From UBA11650 sp963997925 (GTDB lineage: Bacteria; Chloroflexota; Dehalococcoidia; Lucifugimonadales; UBA3495): DNA of 5,707 bases. Positions 1 to 5,707 of this stretch are shown here, one piece after another. The stretch is from NCBI GenBank assembly GCA_963997925.1, contig CAXEOX010000170.1, positions 1 to 5,707 on the forward strand, read 5' to 3'. Position 1 is the stretch's first letter. Every line of letters starts with the position of its first letter. The translations under genes and the position numbers were made by a program. A model generated the notes under the pieces. It was not told where the DNA came from. It worked only from the letters and a program-made list of their open reading frames with translations, and did no database searches.

Positions 1-131
1 CAGAAAGGCAAGCACAATCCGCGAACCCTGACGGCGATACCGAAGAACTGATTATCGAGGCCGCAGAGAACTGCCCGGTAGCGGCGATCACTGTTACCGC
101 CGCCGACACCGGCGAGCAACTTTTCCCCTAA
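1..131 (+). CDS. Ferredoxin, C-terminal fragment (5' end outside window)
   Basis: The reading frame whose first whole codon is at base 3 stays open to a TAA at 129-131 and gives 42 residues. It ends in the pattern EAAENCPVAAITV followed by a short acidic/glycine stretch and LFP. The C-P-x-x-A-I signature after an acidic helix, followed closely by the C-terminus, is typical of the last cluster-binding cysteine of small 3Fe-4S or 4Fe-4S ferredoxins that serve as electron donors to cytochromes P450 and Rieske or other oxygenases. Only this one cysteine lies in the window, so cluster type and partner enzyme cannot be decided. A terminator follows 24 nt after the stop, so it is probably the last gene of an upstream operon and not transcribed with the next gene. 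The family call is fairly secure despite the truncation. Confidence 0.8.
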   Translation, partial: ERQAQSANPDGDTEELIIEAAENCPVAAITVTAADTGEQLFP

Positions 132-155
132 CTTCTAGCCCGGCGACTAAGTTTT

Positions 156-193
156 AAAAGTCTTCCTTTGCGGTGCCGTAAAGGAGGACTTTT
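156..193 (+). terminator. Intrinsic terminator after the ferredoxin gene, possibly bidirectional
   Basis: Arms 156-169 (AAAAGTCTTCCTTT) and 180-193 (AAAGGAGGACTTTT) pair over 14 bp with one G-U wobble. The ten loop bases GCGGTGCCGT can add further G-C pairs. The right arm ends in TTTT and is followed by GATTT; on the other strand the left arm likewise gives a T-run, so the element could stop transcription both ways. It isolates the ferredoxin transcript from the oxidoreductase gene 67 bp further on. The remaining 194-260 holds a TTGACC (197-202) that resembles a -35 box, but no convincing -10 box at proper spacing, so no promoter is called there. Confidence 0.8.
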
Positions 194-260
194 GATTTGA
201 CCTGATTTCCTGTCACTGCAACCTGAATGGCCAACCCGTCAGCTAATCCGGAGGAGCACC

Positions 261-1136
261 ATGGACATCGGCATCGCCTTATTGATGACCCAGCACGATT
301 TCAACACCATAGACCTGGCCCGGCTGGTTGAAGAGCTGGGTTTCGAATCTCTCTGGGCGCCGGAGCACGGCATAGTTCCCGTCGATTTCAAGGTGGACCC
401 ACCGCTGGGCCAACAGGGCGGCGTACCCCGGTTTTACACCGAGGGCGGCATCAACCAGATCGTTGACCCTTTAATATTTCTGGCCGGGGCTGCGGTCGCA
501 ACTACCAAGATCAAATTGGGCACTGGAATCTGCTTGGTGCCGGAGCGCAATCCCATTCGCCTGGCCAAGGAAGTGGCGACGCTGGACCAAATATCGGGTG
601 GGCGGTTCCTGTTTGGCGTGGGCGCGGGTTGGCTGAGAGGCGAGTCTGAGATTCTCGGCGTGGACTTCCCACACCGTTGGAAGCAGACCAGGGAGTATGT
701 GAACGTCATGAAGGAACTGTGGACCACCGACGTAACTGAGTATCACGGCGAATATATCGATTTTCCACCGTTGGTCTGTTCTCCCAAGCCGGTGCAGAAG
801 CCACACCCGCCCATCTTCGTGGGAGGCGAGTTGGAAAGCGCCGCTCGCCGCATCGCCAGCTATGGCGATGGTTGGCTTCCCAGGGCACGCAATACCTCCC
901 GGTATCAGGACCCGGATAAGCTGTCTGGTGCCCGAAAACACATCGAGGAATTGATGACTGCCAGAGGCCGAGACGCGTCGGCTTTCAACATCACCATGTG
1001 GGACGCGCCCCCCGACCGGGAGATGAACCAGCGGTTCTCTGACGCTGGGGCCAACCGGGTGGTCCACATGCTGAACACCACCGACGAGAAGTCGGCCCAT
1101 GAAGCCATTGAGCGGGTGGCGGAAACGGTTCTGTGA
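261..1136 (+). CDS. LLM-class (luciferase-like) F420-dependent oxidoreductase
   Basis: The 291-residue product is a TIM-barrel luciferase-like monooxygenase-family protein, cytosolic, using reduced F420 or a flavin for hydride transfer or monooxygenation; the substrate cannot be read from sequence. Visible family blocks are the N-terminal strand MDIGIALLM, the WAPEH block at 32-36, KLGTGICLVPERNP at 85-98, the helix LAKEVATLDQISGGR (101-115) leading to the glycine-rich LFGVGAGW (117-124), the KPVQKPHPPIFVGG segment (176-189), and ASYGDGWLP (199-207). This block order matches the F420-dependent TIGR03619-like subgroup as I know it. Length is normal. ATG at 261 is chosen because a perfect GGAGGAG (250-256) lies 4 nt upstream and the protein begins directly with the first barrel strand. 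The OsmC gene follows after 51 nt, suggesting co-transcription. F420 versus FMN use is an inference. Confidence 0.9.
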   Translation: MDIGIALLMTQHDFNTIDLARLVEELGFESLWAPEHGIVPVDFKVDPPLGQQGGVPRFYTEGGINQIVDPLIFLAGAAVATTKIKLGTGICLVPERNPIRLAKEVATLDQISGGRFLFGVGAGWLRGESEILGVDFPHRWKQTREYVNVMKELWTTDVTEYHGEYIDFPPLVCSPKPVQKPHPPIFVGGELESAARRIASYGDGWLPRARNTSRYQDPDKLSGARKHIEELMTARGRDASAFNITMWDAPPDREMNQRFSDAGANRVVHMLNTTDEKSAHEAIERVAETVL

Positions 1137-1175
1137 TTGCAACGCCCATACACGTTAAATAGCAAAAACATACAT

Positions 1176-1181
1176 GAGGAG
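1176..1181 (+). promoter_or_regulatory. Ribosome binding site deciding the OsmC start
   Basis: GAGGAG sits 6 nt before the ATG at 1188. The same frame is open upstream to a TTG at 1137 immediately after the oxidoreductase stop, but that position has no Shine-Dalgarno sequence and the extra 17 residues do not resemble the family. The site therefore fixes the start at 1188. Confidence 0.8.
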
Positions 1182-1187
1182 TCACAC

Positions 1188-1697
1188 ATGACAACCGAGT
1201 CCGGCCCCAATTACGACCCGTTTCAAGGGGGTGGCAGTCACCGGTCCATGGTCATCGAATGCGAAGCCGATGACCTGGGAAACATGTTGCGGAGGGCCAA
1301 GGTCCGTGGTTTTGAGATAATGTGCGACGAGCCTGAGTCCATCGGCGGCAGTAGCACTGCGCCTGCTCCACTGCATTACTTCGCCGCTTCCATCCTGTTT
1401 TGAGAGATGACTCAGATTGAGAGGTACTCTCAATTGATGAAGGTGAACATCACCAAGGTCAGGGCCGAAGCCTCGGTCCACTTTGACATCGCAGGCTCGG
1501 TGCTGGCTGGCACCATCATGGCCGGAGCGCCCAAAGTGGAGACTAGGTACGAGATCGAATCGCCGGACGAACCCGCCAAAGTGGCGGCCATGCTGCGCAA
1601 CGCCAAGAACGGCTGCTGGGTAAGGGCCGCCGTGGCTAACCCGACCCCCTTCGAAGAAACCTTGACGTTGAACGGCCAACCCTTCAGCCTGGACTAG
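1188..1697 (+). CDS. OsmC/Ohr-family protein with in-frame TGA read as selenocysteine (putative selenoprotein)
   Basis: Read through the TGA at 1401-1403, this is one 169-residue OsmC-family protein. OsmC/Ohr enzymes are cytosolic dimeric peroxidases that reduce organic hydroperoxides with two cysteines. Residues 47-72, beginning DEPESIGG and passing through APAPLHYFAASILF, match the conserved family block that ends in the catalytic (peroxidatic) Cys. TGA occupies that Cys position (Sec72) and is followed by EMTQIERY in the helix. The second cysteine is present at Cys143 (NGCWV), followed by NPTPFEETLTLNG, as in the family C-terminus. Other cysteines are Cys25 and Cys46. Neither half alone is a complete domain: the first 71 residues lack the active-site helix, and the downstream ORF from ATG 1407 has no RBS. 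A SECIS-like hairpin follows the TGA. The start is set by GAGGAG at 1176-1181, and the stop is TAG. It probably shares a transcript with the oxidoreductase gene. The alternative is a TGY-to-TGA nonsense mutation or sequencing error. Confidence 0.82.
1412..1437 (+). promoter_or_regulatory. Bacterial SECIS-like stem-loop downstream of the OsmC TGA
   Basis: ATTGAGAG (1416-1423) pairs perfectly with CTCTCAAT (1427-1434), giving 8 bp closed by a three-base loop GTA (1424-1426). With G1415 bulged, TCA (1412-1414) pairs with TGA (1435-1437), extending the stem by 3 bp. The loop begins 20 nt after the TGA. Bacterial SECIS elements lie inside the coding region just after the UGA, with a short apical loop having G in its first two positions and roughly 16-37 nt between UGA and loop; this hairpin meets each condition and has the G-U that SelB contacts in the E. 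coli fdhF element. The stem lies within sense codons (residues 75-84). Not tested by folding or model search. Confidence 0.75.
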
Positions 1698-1757
1698 CTG
1701 CCGCCCTAGCAGGCCAGGAACGAGCGGCCATTGAATATTAAGCCTGGGCTATTCGCG

Positions 1758-1786
1758 TTGACTTGCACCTTCAAGTCGTTTATCCT
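1758..1786 (+). promoter_or_regulatory. Sigma70-like promoter for the ABC importer operon, with a palindrome in the spacer
   Basis: TTGACT (1758-1763, 5/6 to consensus) and TATCCT (1781-1786, 4/6) are separated by exactly 17 bp. Transcription would begin about 1793, leaving a leader of roughly 105 nt before the solute-binding protein start at 1898. GACTTG (1760-1765) and CAAGTC (1772-1777) form a 6-bp inverted repeat with a 6-bp gap that overlaps the -35 box and spacer, the sort of place a repressor would bind. It is the best promoter match in the 200-bp gap 1698-1897. No clear U-tailed terminator for the preceding OsmC gene is visible in this gap. Confidence 0.55.
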
Positions 1787-1897
1787 GCCTCGAACCTATC
1801 TACCAGACAGTCGTCTTGGTGACTAAATCCCTGGTTCAATCCCGCACCGTATCGCATTGGGACCGGCAGAAAATTCGTAGGAATTAAGGTAAGGATT

Positions 1898-3586
1898 ATG
1901 GCTAAACGCAGATTATTGCGCATCCCGTTTCTGATTGCTGTGCTAACGGCAACGATGCTCGTCGTATCAGTCGCATGTGGCTCTTCAGCTGAACCGACTG
2001 CCGAACCGGCAAGTCAACCGGCAAGTCAACCGGCCAGTTCGTCTGGAGGCGCGCCGGCTCCTACCGCTGTCCCGGCTACATCGCCGCCGACTGCTGTGAA
2101 ACCGACCGGCAAGCTGACCATCGCCATTACAGACATGGGCAACGAGACCCCAAGCGTGTGGCAGGAGTTCGCCTTTGGAAAGGCCTACATGCGTTTCCTC
2201 TACGACGCGTTGACTGGCACCAATGACGCGGGTGAAGTAGATAAGACCACCGGCGCTGCCAAAGAGTGGTCCATGTCTTCCGACGCCAGGGAATGGACCT
2301 TCATCTTGAGGGATAACATCAAGTTCCATAATGGTGACCAACTTACTGCCGAAGACGCCAAATTCTCGATCGGCTTGGTTACCAGCGAGGATTCGATCAC
2401 CTCGTACAAAGGCACCGTCAAAGCCGCCATCGCCGACCAGGACAGCATCACCGTGGTTTCGCCAACTGAGTTGGTGATCAACACCTCTTCGCCTTCAGGG
2501 TTCTTGAACTGGTTCATTTCAGACATCCAAGGTGTTGAGGGCTTGATTCAGCCCAAGAACTACACAGAGTCCGTTGGCAATGACGAATTCGCCCAGAATC
2601 CTGTTGGCAGCGGCCCCTACAAATGGGTGGACCAGCGGAAGGGCGATTTCATGGAAATGGAAGCTGTGGACAACCACTGGCGCGACGGCGCTTCCAGGTT
2701 CAAGAGCCTCCTTTGGCGCATCATCCCTGAAGAGAGCACCAGGATCGCAGCCCTCAAGGCGGGTGAGGTGGACGTCATTTCCGTCTCCCGGGAGCGGGCG
2801 CCACAGTTGAAAGCTGATGGTCTCAACATCTTCAGCAAGGAAGGGGCCAGTGTATTGGGCCTCTATTTCCACGAACAATGGCGGGATGATTCCGTCTGGA
2901 AAGACATAAATGTGCGAAAGGCCTTTAACCTGGCCATCAACCGAGAAGAGATCTGTGAATTCGTCTTCGCAGGCCAATGCTCACCGGCTCGAGTCTATCC
3001 TTGGCCGGACATAGCTCCCGGTACCGACAATTCTCTGGAGCCCGTGGCGTTCGATCCAGTTGAAGCCAAGCGGCTGCTTGATGCGTCGAACTACAATGGA
3101 GAAGAGGTCGCGATCCGTTCGTACCCCCGGGCTGACGTTCCCGAGGGACCACGGTTCATCGAGGCTGTCGGCGCGTATCTGACCGATATCGGCGTCAACG
3201 TGAAGATCATTCCTACCGAATACGCGTCCTACCGTCAGGAACGGCTGGCGCACACACTGGATAACGGGAGTGGTTACCTGGCAGCCCCCAACCGGCCGTT
3301 GGCGGGTTTCGTGGGCCTAATGCGTGTCCTGAACCATACCGATGGTACGTTCACGTCTACTAACGACCCCGAGATTGACCGCCTCATCGAAGCTTTGGAG
3401 GCGGGCATAGCTCCGGCCGACGTAGAAGCAGCAAGCGTAGCTCTTTACAGGTATATGTACTCGCAATTCTCGCATCTGACTTGCTGCAACATGAATATCT
3501 CCTACGCGACAAACGACAAGATCACGTCCTGGGACCTGGGCAAGAGGGTCTGGGACGACGGCTTCACCAACTTGGTCCAGCGTTAG
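1898..3586 (+). CDS. ABC transporter solute-binding lipoprotein, peptide/nickel family 5 (DppA/OppA-like)
   Basis: The 562-residue extracytoplasmic receptor should capture a peptide or other small solute and deliver it to the two permeases encoded downstream. It opens with a basic n-region (KRRLLR), a hydrophobic stretch (9-26) and VSVAC, placing a lipidated cysteine at Cys27; the -3 residue is Ser, so the lipobox is not ideal. Residues 28-70 are a Pro/Thr/Ala/Ser linker. The folded domain starts at GKLTIAI (71). Family 5 hallmarks include the block W-x-F-x-LRDNIKFHNGDQLTAED (133-153), NPVGSGPYKW (234-243), the ALKAGEVDV stretch (285-293) and the VRKAFNLAINREEI helix (339-352). Near the C-terminus is a vicinal Cys-Cys (HLTCCNMN), in addition to Cys353 and Cys361. 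AAGG (1886-1889) lies 8 nt before the ATG. The substrate cannot be predicted; length is normal for the family. Confidence 0.93.
   Translation: MAKRRLLRIPFLIAVLTATMLVVSVACGSSAEPTAEPASQPASQPASSSGGAPAPTAVPATSPPTAVKPTGKLTIAITDMGNETPSVWQEFAFGKAYMRFLYDALTGTNDAGEVDKTTGAAKEWSMSSDAREWTFILRDNIKFHNGDQLTAEDAKFSIGLVTSEDSITSYKGTVKAAIADQDSITVVSPTELVINTSSPSGFLNWFISDIQGVEGLIQPKNYTESVGNDEFAQNPVGSGPYKWVDQRKGDFMEMEAVDNHWRDGASRFKSLLWRIIPEESTRIAALKAGEVDVISVSRERAPQLKADGLNIFSKEGASVLGLYFHEQWRDDSVWKDINVRKAFNLAINREEICEFVFAGQCSPARVYPWPDIAPGTDNSLEPVAFDPVEAKRLLDASNYNGEEVAIRSYPRADVPEGPRFIEAVGAYLTDIGVNVKIIPTEYASYRQERLAHTLDNGSGYLAAPNRPLAGFVGLMRVLNHTDGTFTSTNDPEIDRLIEALEAGIAPADVEAASVALYRYMYSQFSHLTCCNMNISYATNDKITSWDLGKRVWDDGFTNLVQR
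2004..2034 (+). repeat. 12-bp in-frame tandem repeat in the lipoprotein linker
   Basis: The unit AACCGGCAAGTC occurs at 2004-2015 and 2016-2027, with a partial third copy AACCGGC at 2028-2034. Being 12 bp, each copy adds four residues without shifting the frame and yields the repeated Q-P-A-S/E-P-A-S pattern of the linker. The identical DNA copies point to recent slippage or duplication; copy number may vary between strains and alter only tether length. Confidence 0.85.
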
Positions 3587-3593
3587 GTTGAAT

Positions 3594-3630
3594 CAACCTC
3601 CCTGGAGAGACTGGCTCTCCAGGGAGGTTG
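3594..3630 (+). terminator. Perfect 16-bp intercistronic hairpin (attenuator / mRNA-stability type)
   Basis: CAACCTCCCTGGAGAG (3594-3609) pairs base for base with CTCTCCAGGGAGGTTG (3615-3630) around the five-base loop ACTGG. It begins 8 nt after the solute-binding protein stop and ends 61 nt before the permease start. No T-run follows (next bases CCGTATTC), so it is not a textbook intrinsic terminator. Its place between the receptor gene and the permease genes fits a partial terminator or a 3'-end stabiliser that keeps receptor mRNA in excess over permease mRNA, as known for binding-protein-dependent operons. The stem is seen directly; the function is inferred. Confidence 0.6.
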
Positions 3631-3691
3631 CCGTATTCAGGGCGCCGGAACCTTAGCCGCTCACCCCCGACAATAAAGGTCACAGTGGCGA

Positions 3692-4609
3692 ATGCAAAGA
3701 TACATAGTTAGACGTGTAGGAGAGGCCGTACTGGCGCTCTTCGCCCTCTCCATAATCATCTTCCTAATGGTGCGCCTCACCGGCGACCCAGCGCTTTTGA
3801 TGTTGCCTCCTGATGCTGGCGCAGATGCCCTAGTGGACATTCGGCATTCCATGGGGTTGGATAAACCGTTGGTTACCCAATACGGGTTGTTTATCCGGGA
3901 CTATGCTAAGGGAAGTTTTGGCGACTCTCTCAGGAGCAAAACACCAGTATCTGAGTTGATTAAAGACCGACTTCCCAACTCCCTTAAATTGGTTGGGGCA
4001 GCGGCCGTGATTGTGCTGCTGATATCAATACCATTGGGTGTTCTATCGGCGGTCTACAAAGGCACGTGGATCGATACCCTGGCCACCGGATTTGCGGTGT
4101 TGGGTCAGGCGATTCCCGTCTTTTGGCTGGGAATTCTCATGATCCAACTCTTCACCGTAAAGTTAGGTTGGTTGCCCAGTTCCGGCATGGGCGGCTTGGA
4201 CCACTACATCATGCCATCTTTCGCCTTGGGTTTCTTCACAGTTGCGGCTATTCAAAGACTGCTGCGGTCCAGCATGCTGGAAGCGATGGACAGTGAATAC
4301 ATCAAGCTGGCCAGAATCAAGGGCCTGTCTGAATTCGGAGTGGTCTGGAAACACGCACTCCGGAACTCTTTGATCAGCGTGATTACACTGGGCGGAATCT
4401 ACATTGCCATCTTAATCACTTTAGGAATCCTGGTGGAGGTGGTGTTTGCTTGGCCGGGAATGGGGCGGTTGATGTTCCAAGGTATAGTGTTTAGGGACTT
4501 TCCCGTGGTCCAAGCAGTGGTATTGATCTCAGCCGGGATTGTCATCTTTAGTAGCCTAGTAGTCGATATAGCCTACGCATACCTGGACCCGAGAATAAGG
4601 CTTCAGTAA
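3692..4609 (+). CDS. ABC transporter permease, DppB/OppB-like
   Basis: The 305-residue inner-membrane protein is the first of two permease subunits forming the importer channel. It begins with the typical MQRYIVRRVGEAVLALF and a first membrane segment at about 11-27, followed by the external GDPALLMLPP region and MGLDKPLVTQYG. The KGSFGDSL block is at 73-80. Further hydrophobic segments lie near 100-121, 133-155, 172-190, 228-250 and 272-296. The cytoplasmic coupling (EAA) loop is SEYIKLARIKGLSEFGVVWK plus HALRNSL (201-227), where the ATPase docks. The C-terminal YAYLDPRIRL is typical of the family. ATG 3692 is used because it gives the standard N-terminus; AAAGG (3675-3679) is 12 nt upstream, a weak and rather distant site. 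The DppC-like partner starts 2 nt after this stop, implying translational coupling. Confidence 0.93.
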   Translation: MQRYIVRRVGEAVLALFALSIIIFLMVRLTGDPALLMLPPDAGADALVDIRHSMGLDKPLVTQYGLFIRDYAKGSFGDSLRSKTPVSELIKDRLPNSLKLVGAAAVIVLLISIPLGVLSAVYKGTWIDTLATGFAVLGQAIPVFWLGILMIQLFTVKLGWLPSSGMGGLDHYIMPSFALGFFTVAAIQRLLRSSMLEAMDSEYIKLARIKGLSEFGVVWKHALRNSLISVITLGGIYIAILITLGILVEVVFAWPGMGRLMFQGIVFRDFPVVQAVVLISAGIVIFSSLVVDIAYAYLDPRIRLQ

Positions 4610-4611
4610 TC

Positions 4612-5508
4612 GTGGCCAAAGTAATAGACACGGCTGCGATTCAACCAGGAAAGGCCAATGCATGGCCCAAGATTTTTGCGGCTATCAAGGCTGCGCCATT
4701 CATTCCGTTGTCCATCATTGTGGTGTTCGTTCTTGCAGCCATTCTGGCTGACTTGGTCACGTTTCATGATGCGTACCAAGTTAGTCTACGTGATCGGCTG
4801 ATTCCGCCGTTCTGGCAAGATGGAGGCTCGTGGTCCCATCCCCTGGGCACCGACCCCCTCGGCCGAGACGTGCTGACCCGCATAATATACGGGGCCCGAG
4901 TTTCAATCATCATCGCAGGCGCGGCATTGGCCATCGGCGGTGGTTTCGGGACCTTGATTGGACTAACTGCAGGATATTACGGCGGTAAGATAGATACCAT
5001 CCTGATGCGGTTTGCCGATATCACCTTAGCCTTCCCGCTGATACTCTTCGCCATCCTTCTGGTGATGGTCTTGGGCCCCAGCATGATGAACGTCATCATC
5101 GCCATAACCCTGGTGCTCTGGGCCCGTTACGCACGTGTCATTCGAGGCGAAGTTCTGGGCCTGATGCAGCGTGATTTCATCGCCCGGGCCAGGGTTTCCG
5201 GGGCTTCTGACTGGCGAATCATGATGCGTCATCTCCTCCCCAACGTGATGCCAACTCTCATCGTGCTGCTCACGCTCCAGGTGGGCTGGGTCATAATCGT
5301 TGAGGCGTCATTGAGCTTCCTCGGCGCCGGCATTCCACCACCAACCCCGGCCTGGGGCGGCATGTTGGCAGAAGGACGCGAGTATGTTTCTACTGCCTGG
5401 TGGGTCACCACCGCACCGGGTGTTGCAATCATGCTGGTTGTGCTGTCGTTCAACCTCTGCGGGGACTGGTTGCGAGAAAAACTAGACCCCAAACAGCGCA
5501 GCATCTAG
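4612..5508 (+). CDS. ABC transporter permease, DppC/OppC-like
   Basis: The 298-residue protein is the second channel subunit, partner of the DppB-like permease. It starts at GTG 4612, 2 nt after the upstream stop, with AAGG (4597-4600) 11 nt before it. A cytoplasmic N-terminal tail of about 28 residues precedes membrane segment 1 (30-50). The family hallmark HPLGTDPLGRDVLTR is at 76-90. Additional segments lie around 97-120, 134-155, 159-172, 214-235 and 264-284. The ATPase-contacting EAA loop is QRDFIARARVSGASDWRIMM (186-205) and continues to HLLPN. Another diagnostic block, EASLSFLGAGIPPPTPAWGG, covers 231-250, and the C-terminus NLCGDWLREKLDP is standard. Length and domain order are normal. 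No ATPase gene begins in the remaining 199 bp, so the nucleotide-binding subunits must be further downstream or elsewhere in the genome. Confidence 0.93.
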   Translation: MAKVIDTAAIQPGKANAWPKIFAAIKAAPFIPLSIIVVFVLAAILADLVTFHDAYQVSLRDRLIPPFWQDGGSWSHPLGTDPLGRDVLTRIIYGARVSIIIAGAALAIGGGFGTLIGLTAGYYGGKIDTILMRFADITLAFPLILFAILLVMVLGPSMMNVIIAITLVLWARYARVIRGEVLGLMQRDFIARARVSGASDWRIMMRHLLPNVMPTLIVLLTLQVGWVIIVEASLSFLGAGIPPPTPAWGGMLAEGREYVSTAWWVTTAPGVAIMLVVLSFNLCGDWLREKLDPKQRSI

Positions 5509-5589
5509 CCCAGACAGCAGGCACGCATTCGCTCGAATCCATACCTTAGTTCCGATTGTATTTAGCAGAACCATGACTGTACGCCATAG

Positions 5590-5656
5590 TTCCGGGCGTC
5601 ATGGGAATCGGGCAAGTGAAAATGGCCCGGTAAAGACAAGTCGAGATCGCCCGGAA
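5590..5656. repeat. Nested inverted repeats in the region after the importer operon
   Basis: TTCCGGGCG (5590-5598) is exactly complementary to CGCCCGGAA (5648-5656), and between them TCGGGC pairs with GCCCGG across an 11-nt interval (one T-G wobble). The two nested stems could form a branched RNA fold or reflect a DNA-level element. There is no T-run after it, so it is not a standard terminator. The segment 5509-5707 otherwise shows no coding sequence I can support; an open frame from ATG 5573 to the window edge gives only a basic, low-complexity peptide. Confidence 0.4.
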
Positions 5657-5707
5657 TCAAGGCAGACGGCTAGTCGTAAAGATGGCAAGACACCAGGTGA
5701 CCGCTCC

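Noticed and set aside
1134..1136. The oxidoreductase TGA stop as a second selenocysteine codon fusing it to OsmC (the frame is continuous)
   Set aside because: The oxidoreductase has its normal family length at this point, no conserved Cys is expected there, no hairpin follows within SECIS distance, and the OsmC gene has its own RBS.
1137..1403. Separate 88-residue ORF starting at TTG 1137
   Set aside because: No Shine-Dalgarno site for TTG 1137; GAGGAG points to ATG 1188. The product ends exactly before the OsmC catalytic position, so it is the first part of the TGA-interrupted gene, not an independent small protein.
471..1679. Long minus-strand ORFs opposite the oxidoreductase and OsmC genes (471-1142 and 1182-1679)
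   Set aside because: Their products have no recognisable motif and composition typical of antisense frames of GC-rich genes, while the plus strand encodes clear protein families with good start signals.
1407..1697. Separate 96-residue OsmC-like ORF starting at ATG 1407
   Set aside because: No ribosome binding site precedes it, it would lack the first half of the domain and the catalytic residue, and the ATG codes for the Met two residues after the TGA position in the family helix.
1686..1718. Imperfect inverted repeat CCTGG...CCAGG around the OsmC stop as a terminator
   Set aside because: The stem is broken by an asymmetric internal loop and has no T-run, so it is not a convincing terminator.
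5573..5707. Open frame from ATG 5573 to the window edge (45 codons)
   Set aside because: The peptide is Arg/Ser/Gly/Lys-rich low-complexity sequence without recognisable motif, there is no Shine-Dalgarno site before the ATG, and it overlaps the inverted repeats; a 45-codon open frame is not enough support.
5682..5707. ATG at 5682 as the start of a downstream ATPase gene
   Set aside because: Only eight residues are visible, with no clear ribosome binding site and no family signature.

Overview
The window reads as a piece of a bacterial chromosome, most probably from a Chloroflexota lineage (Dehalococcoidia/SAR202-like). That is an inference from style: moderately GC-rich coding sequence, an F420-type luciferase-like oxidoreductase, and a dipeptide-type ABC transporter whose lipoprotein has a long Pro/Thr/Ala/Ser linker after the lipid-anchored cysteine. 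No rRNA, tRNA, IS element or CRISPR array is visible. All recognised genes are on the plus strand.

Layout: (1) bases 1-131 hold the C-terminus of a small ferredoxin, followed by a strong U-tailed hairpin terminator (156-193). (2) A two-gene cluster, 261-1697, encodes an LLM-class F420-dependent oxidoreductase and an OsmC/Ohr-family thiol-peroxidase-like protein. The OsmC frame is cut by an in-frame TGA (1401-1403) exactly where the family has its catalytic cysteine, and a compact stem-loop fitting the bacterial SECIS description starts 11 nt or fewer downstream of it. I read this as one selenoprotein gene (1188-1697, 169 residues with Sec72), not two ORFs or a pseudogene. (3) A 200-bp intergenic stretch carries a good sigma70-like promoter with a small palindrome in its spacer. 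(4) 1898-5508 is a dipeptide/oligopeptide-type ABC importer operon: lipoprotein solute-binding protein, then a perfect 16-bp intercistronic hairpin, then DppB-like and DppC-like permeases 2 nt apart. (5) The last 199 bp contain no supported gene but do contain nested inverted repeats; the ATPase genes expected for the importer do not start here.

How the parts work together: the importer genes are a classical capture-and-translocate module whose ATPases must be encoded elsewhere. The oxidoreductase/OsmC pair is probably one transcript (51-nt gap, each gene with its own Shine-Dalgarno site), perhaps linking flavin/F420 redox chemistry with peroxide or organic hydroperoxide detoxification; that functional link is inference. 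The selenocysteine OsmC is the most notable item. It predicts that the host encodes SelA, SelB, SelD and tRNA-Sec, and it is a gene that automated annotation would normally split or call broken.
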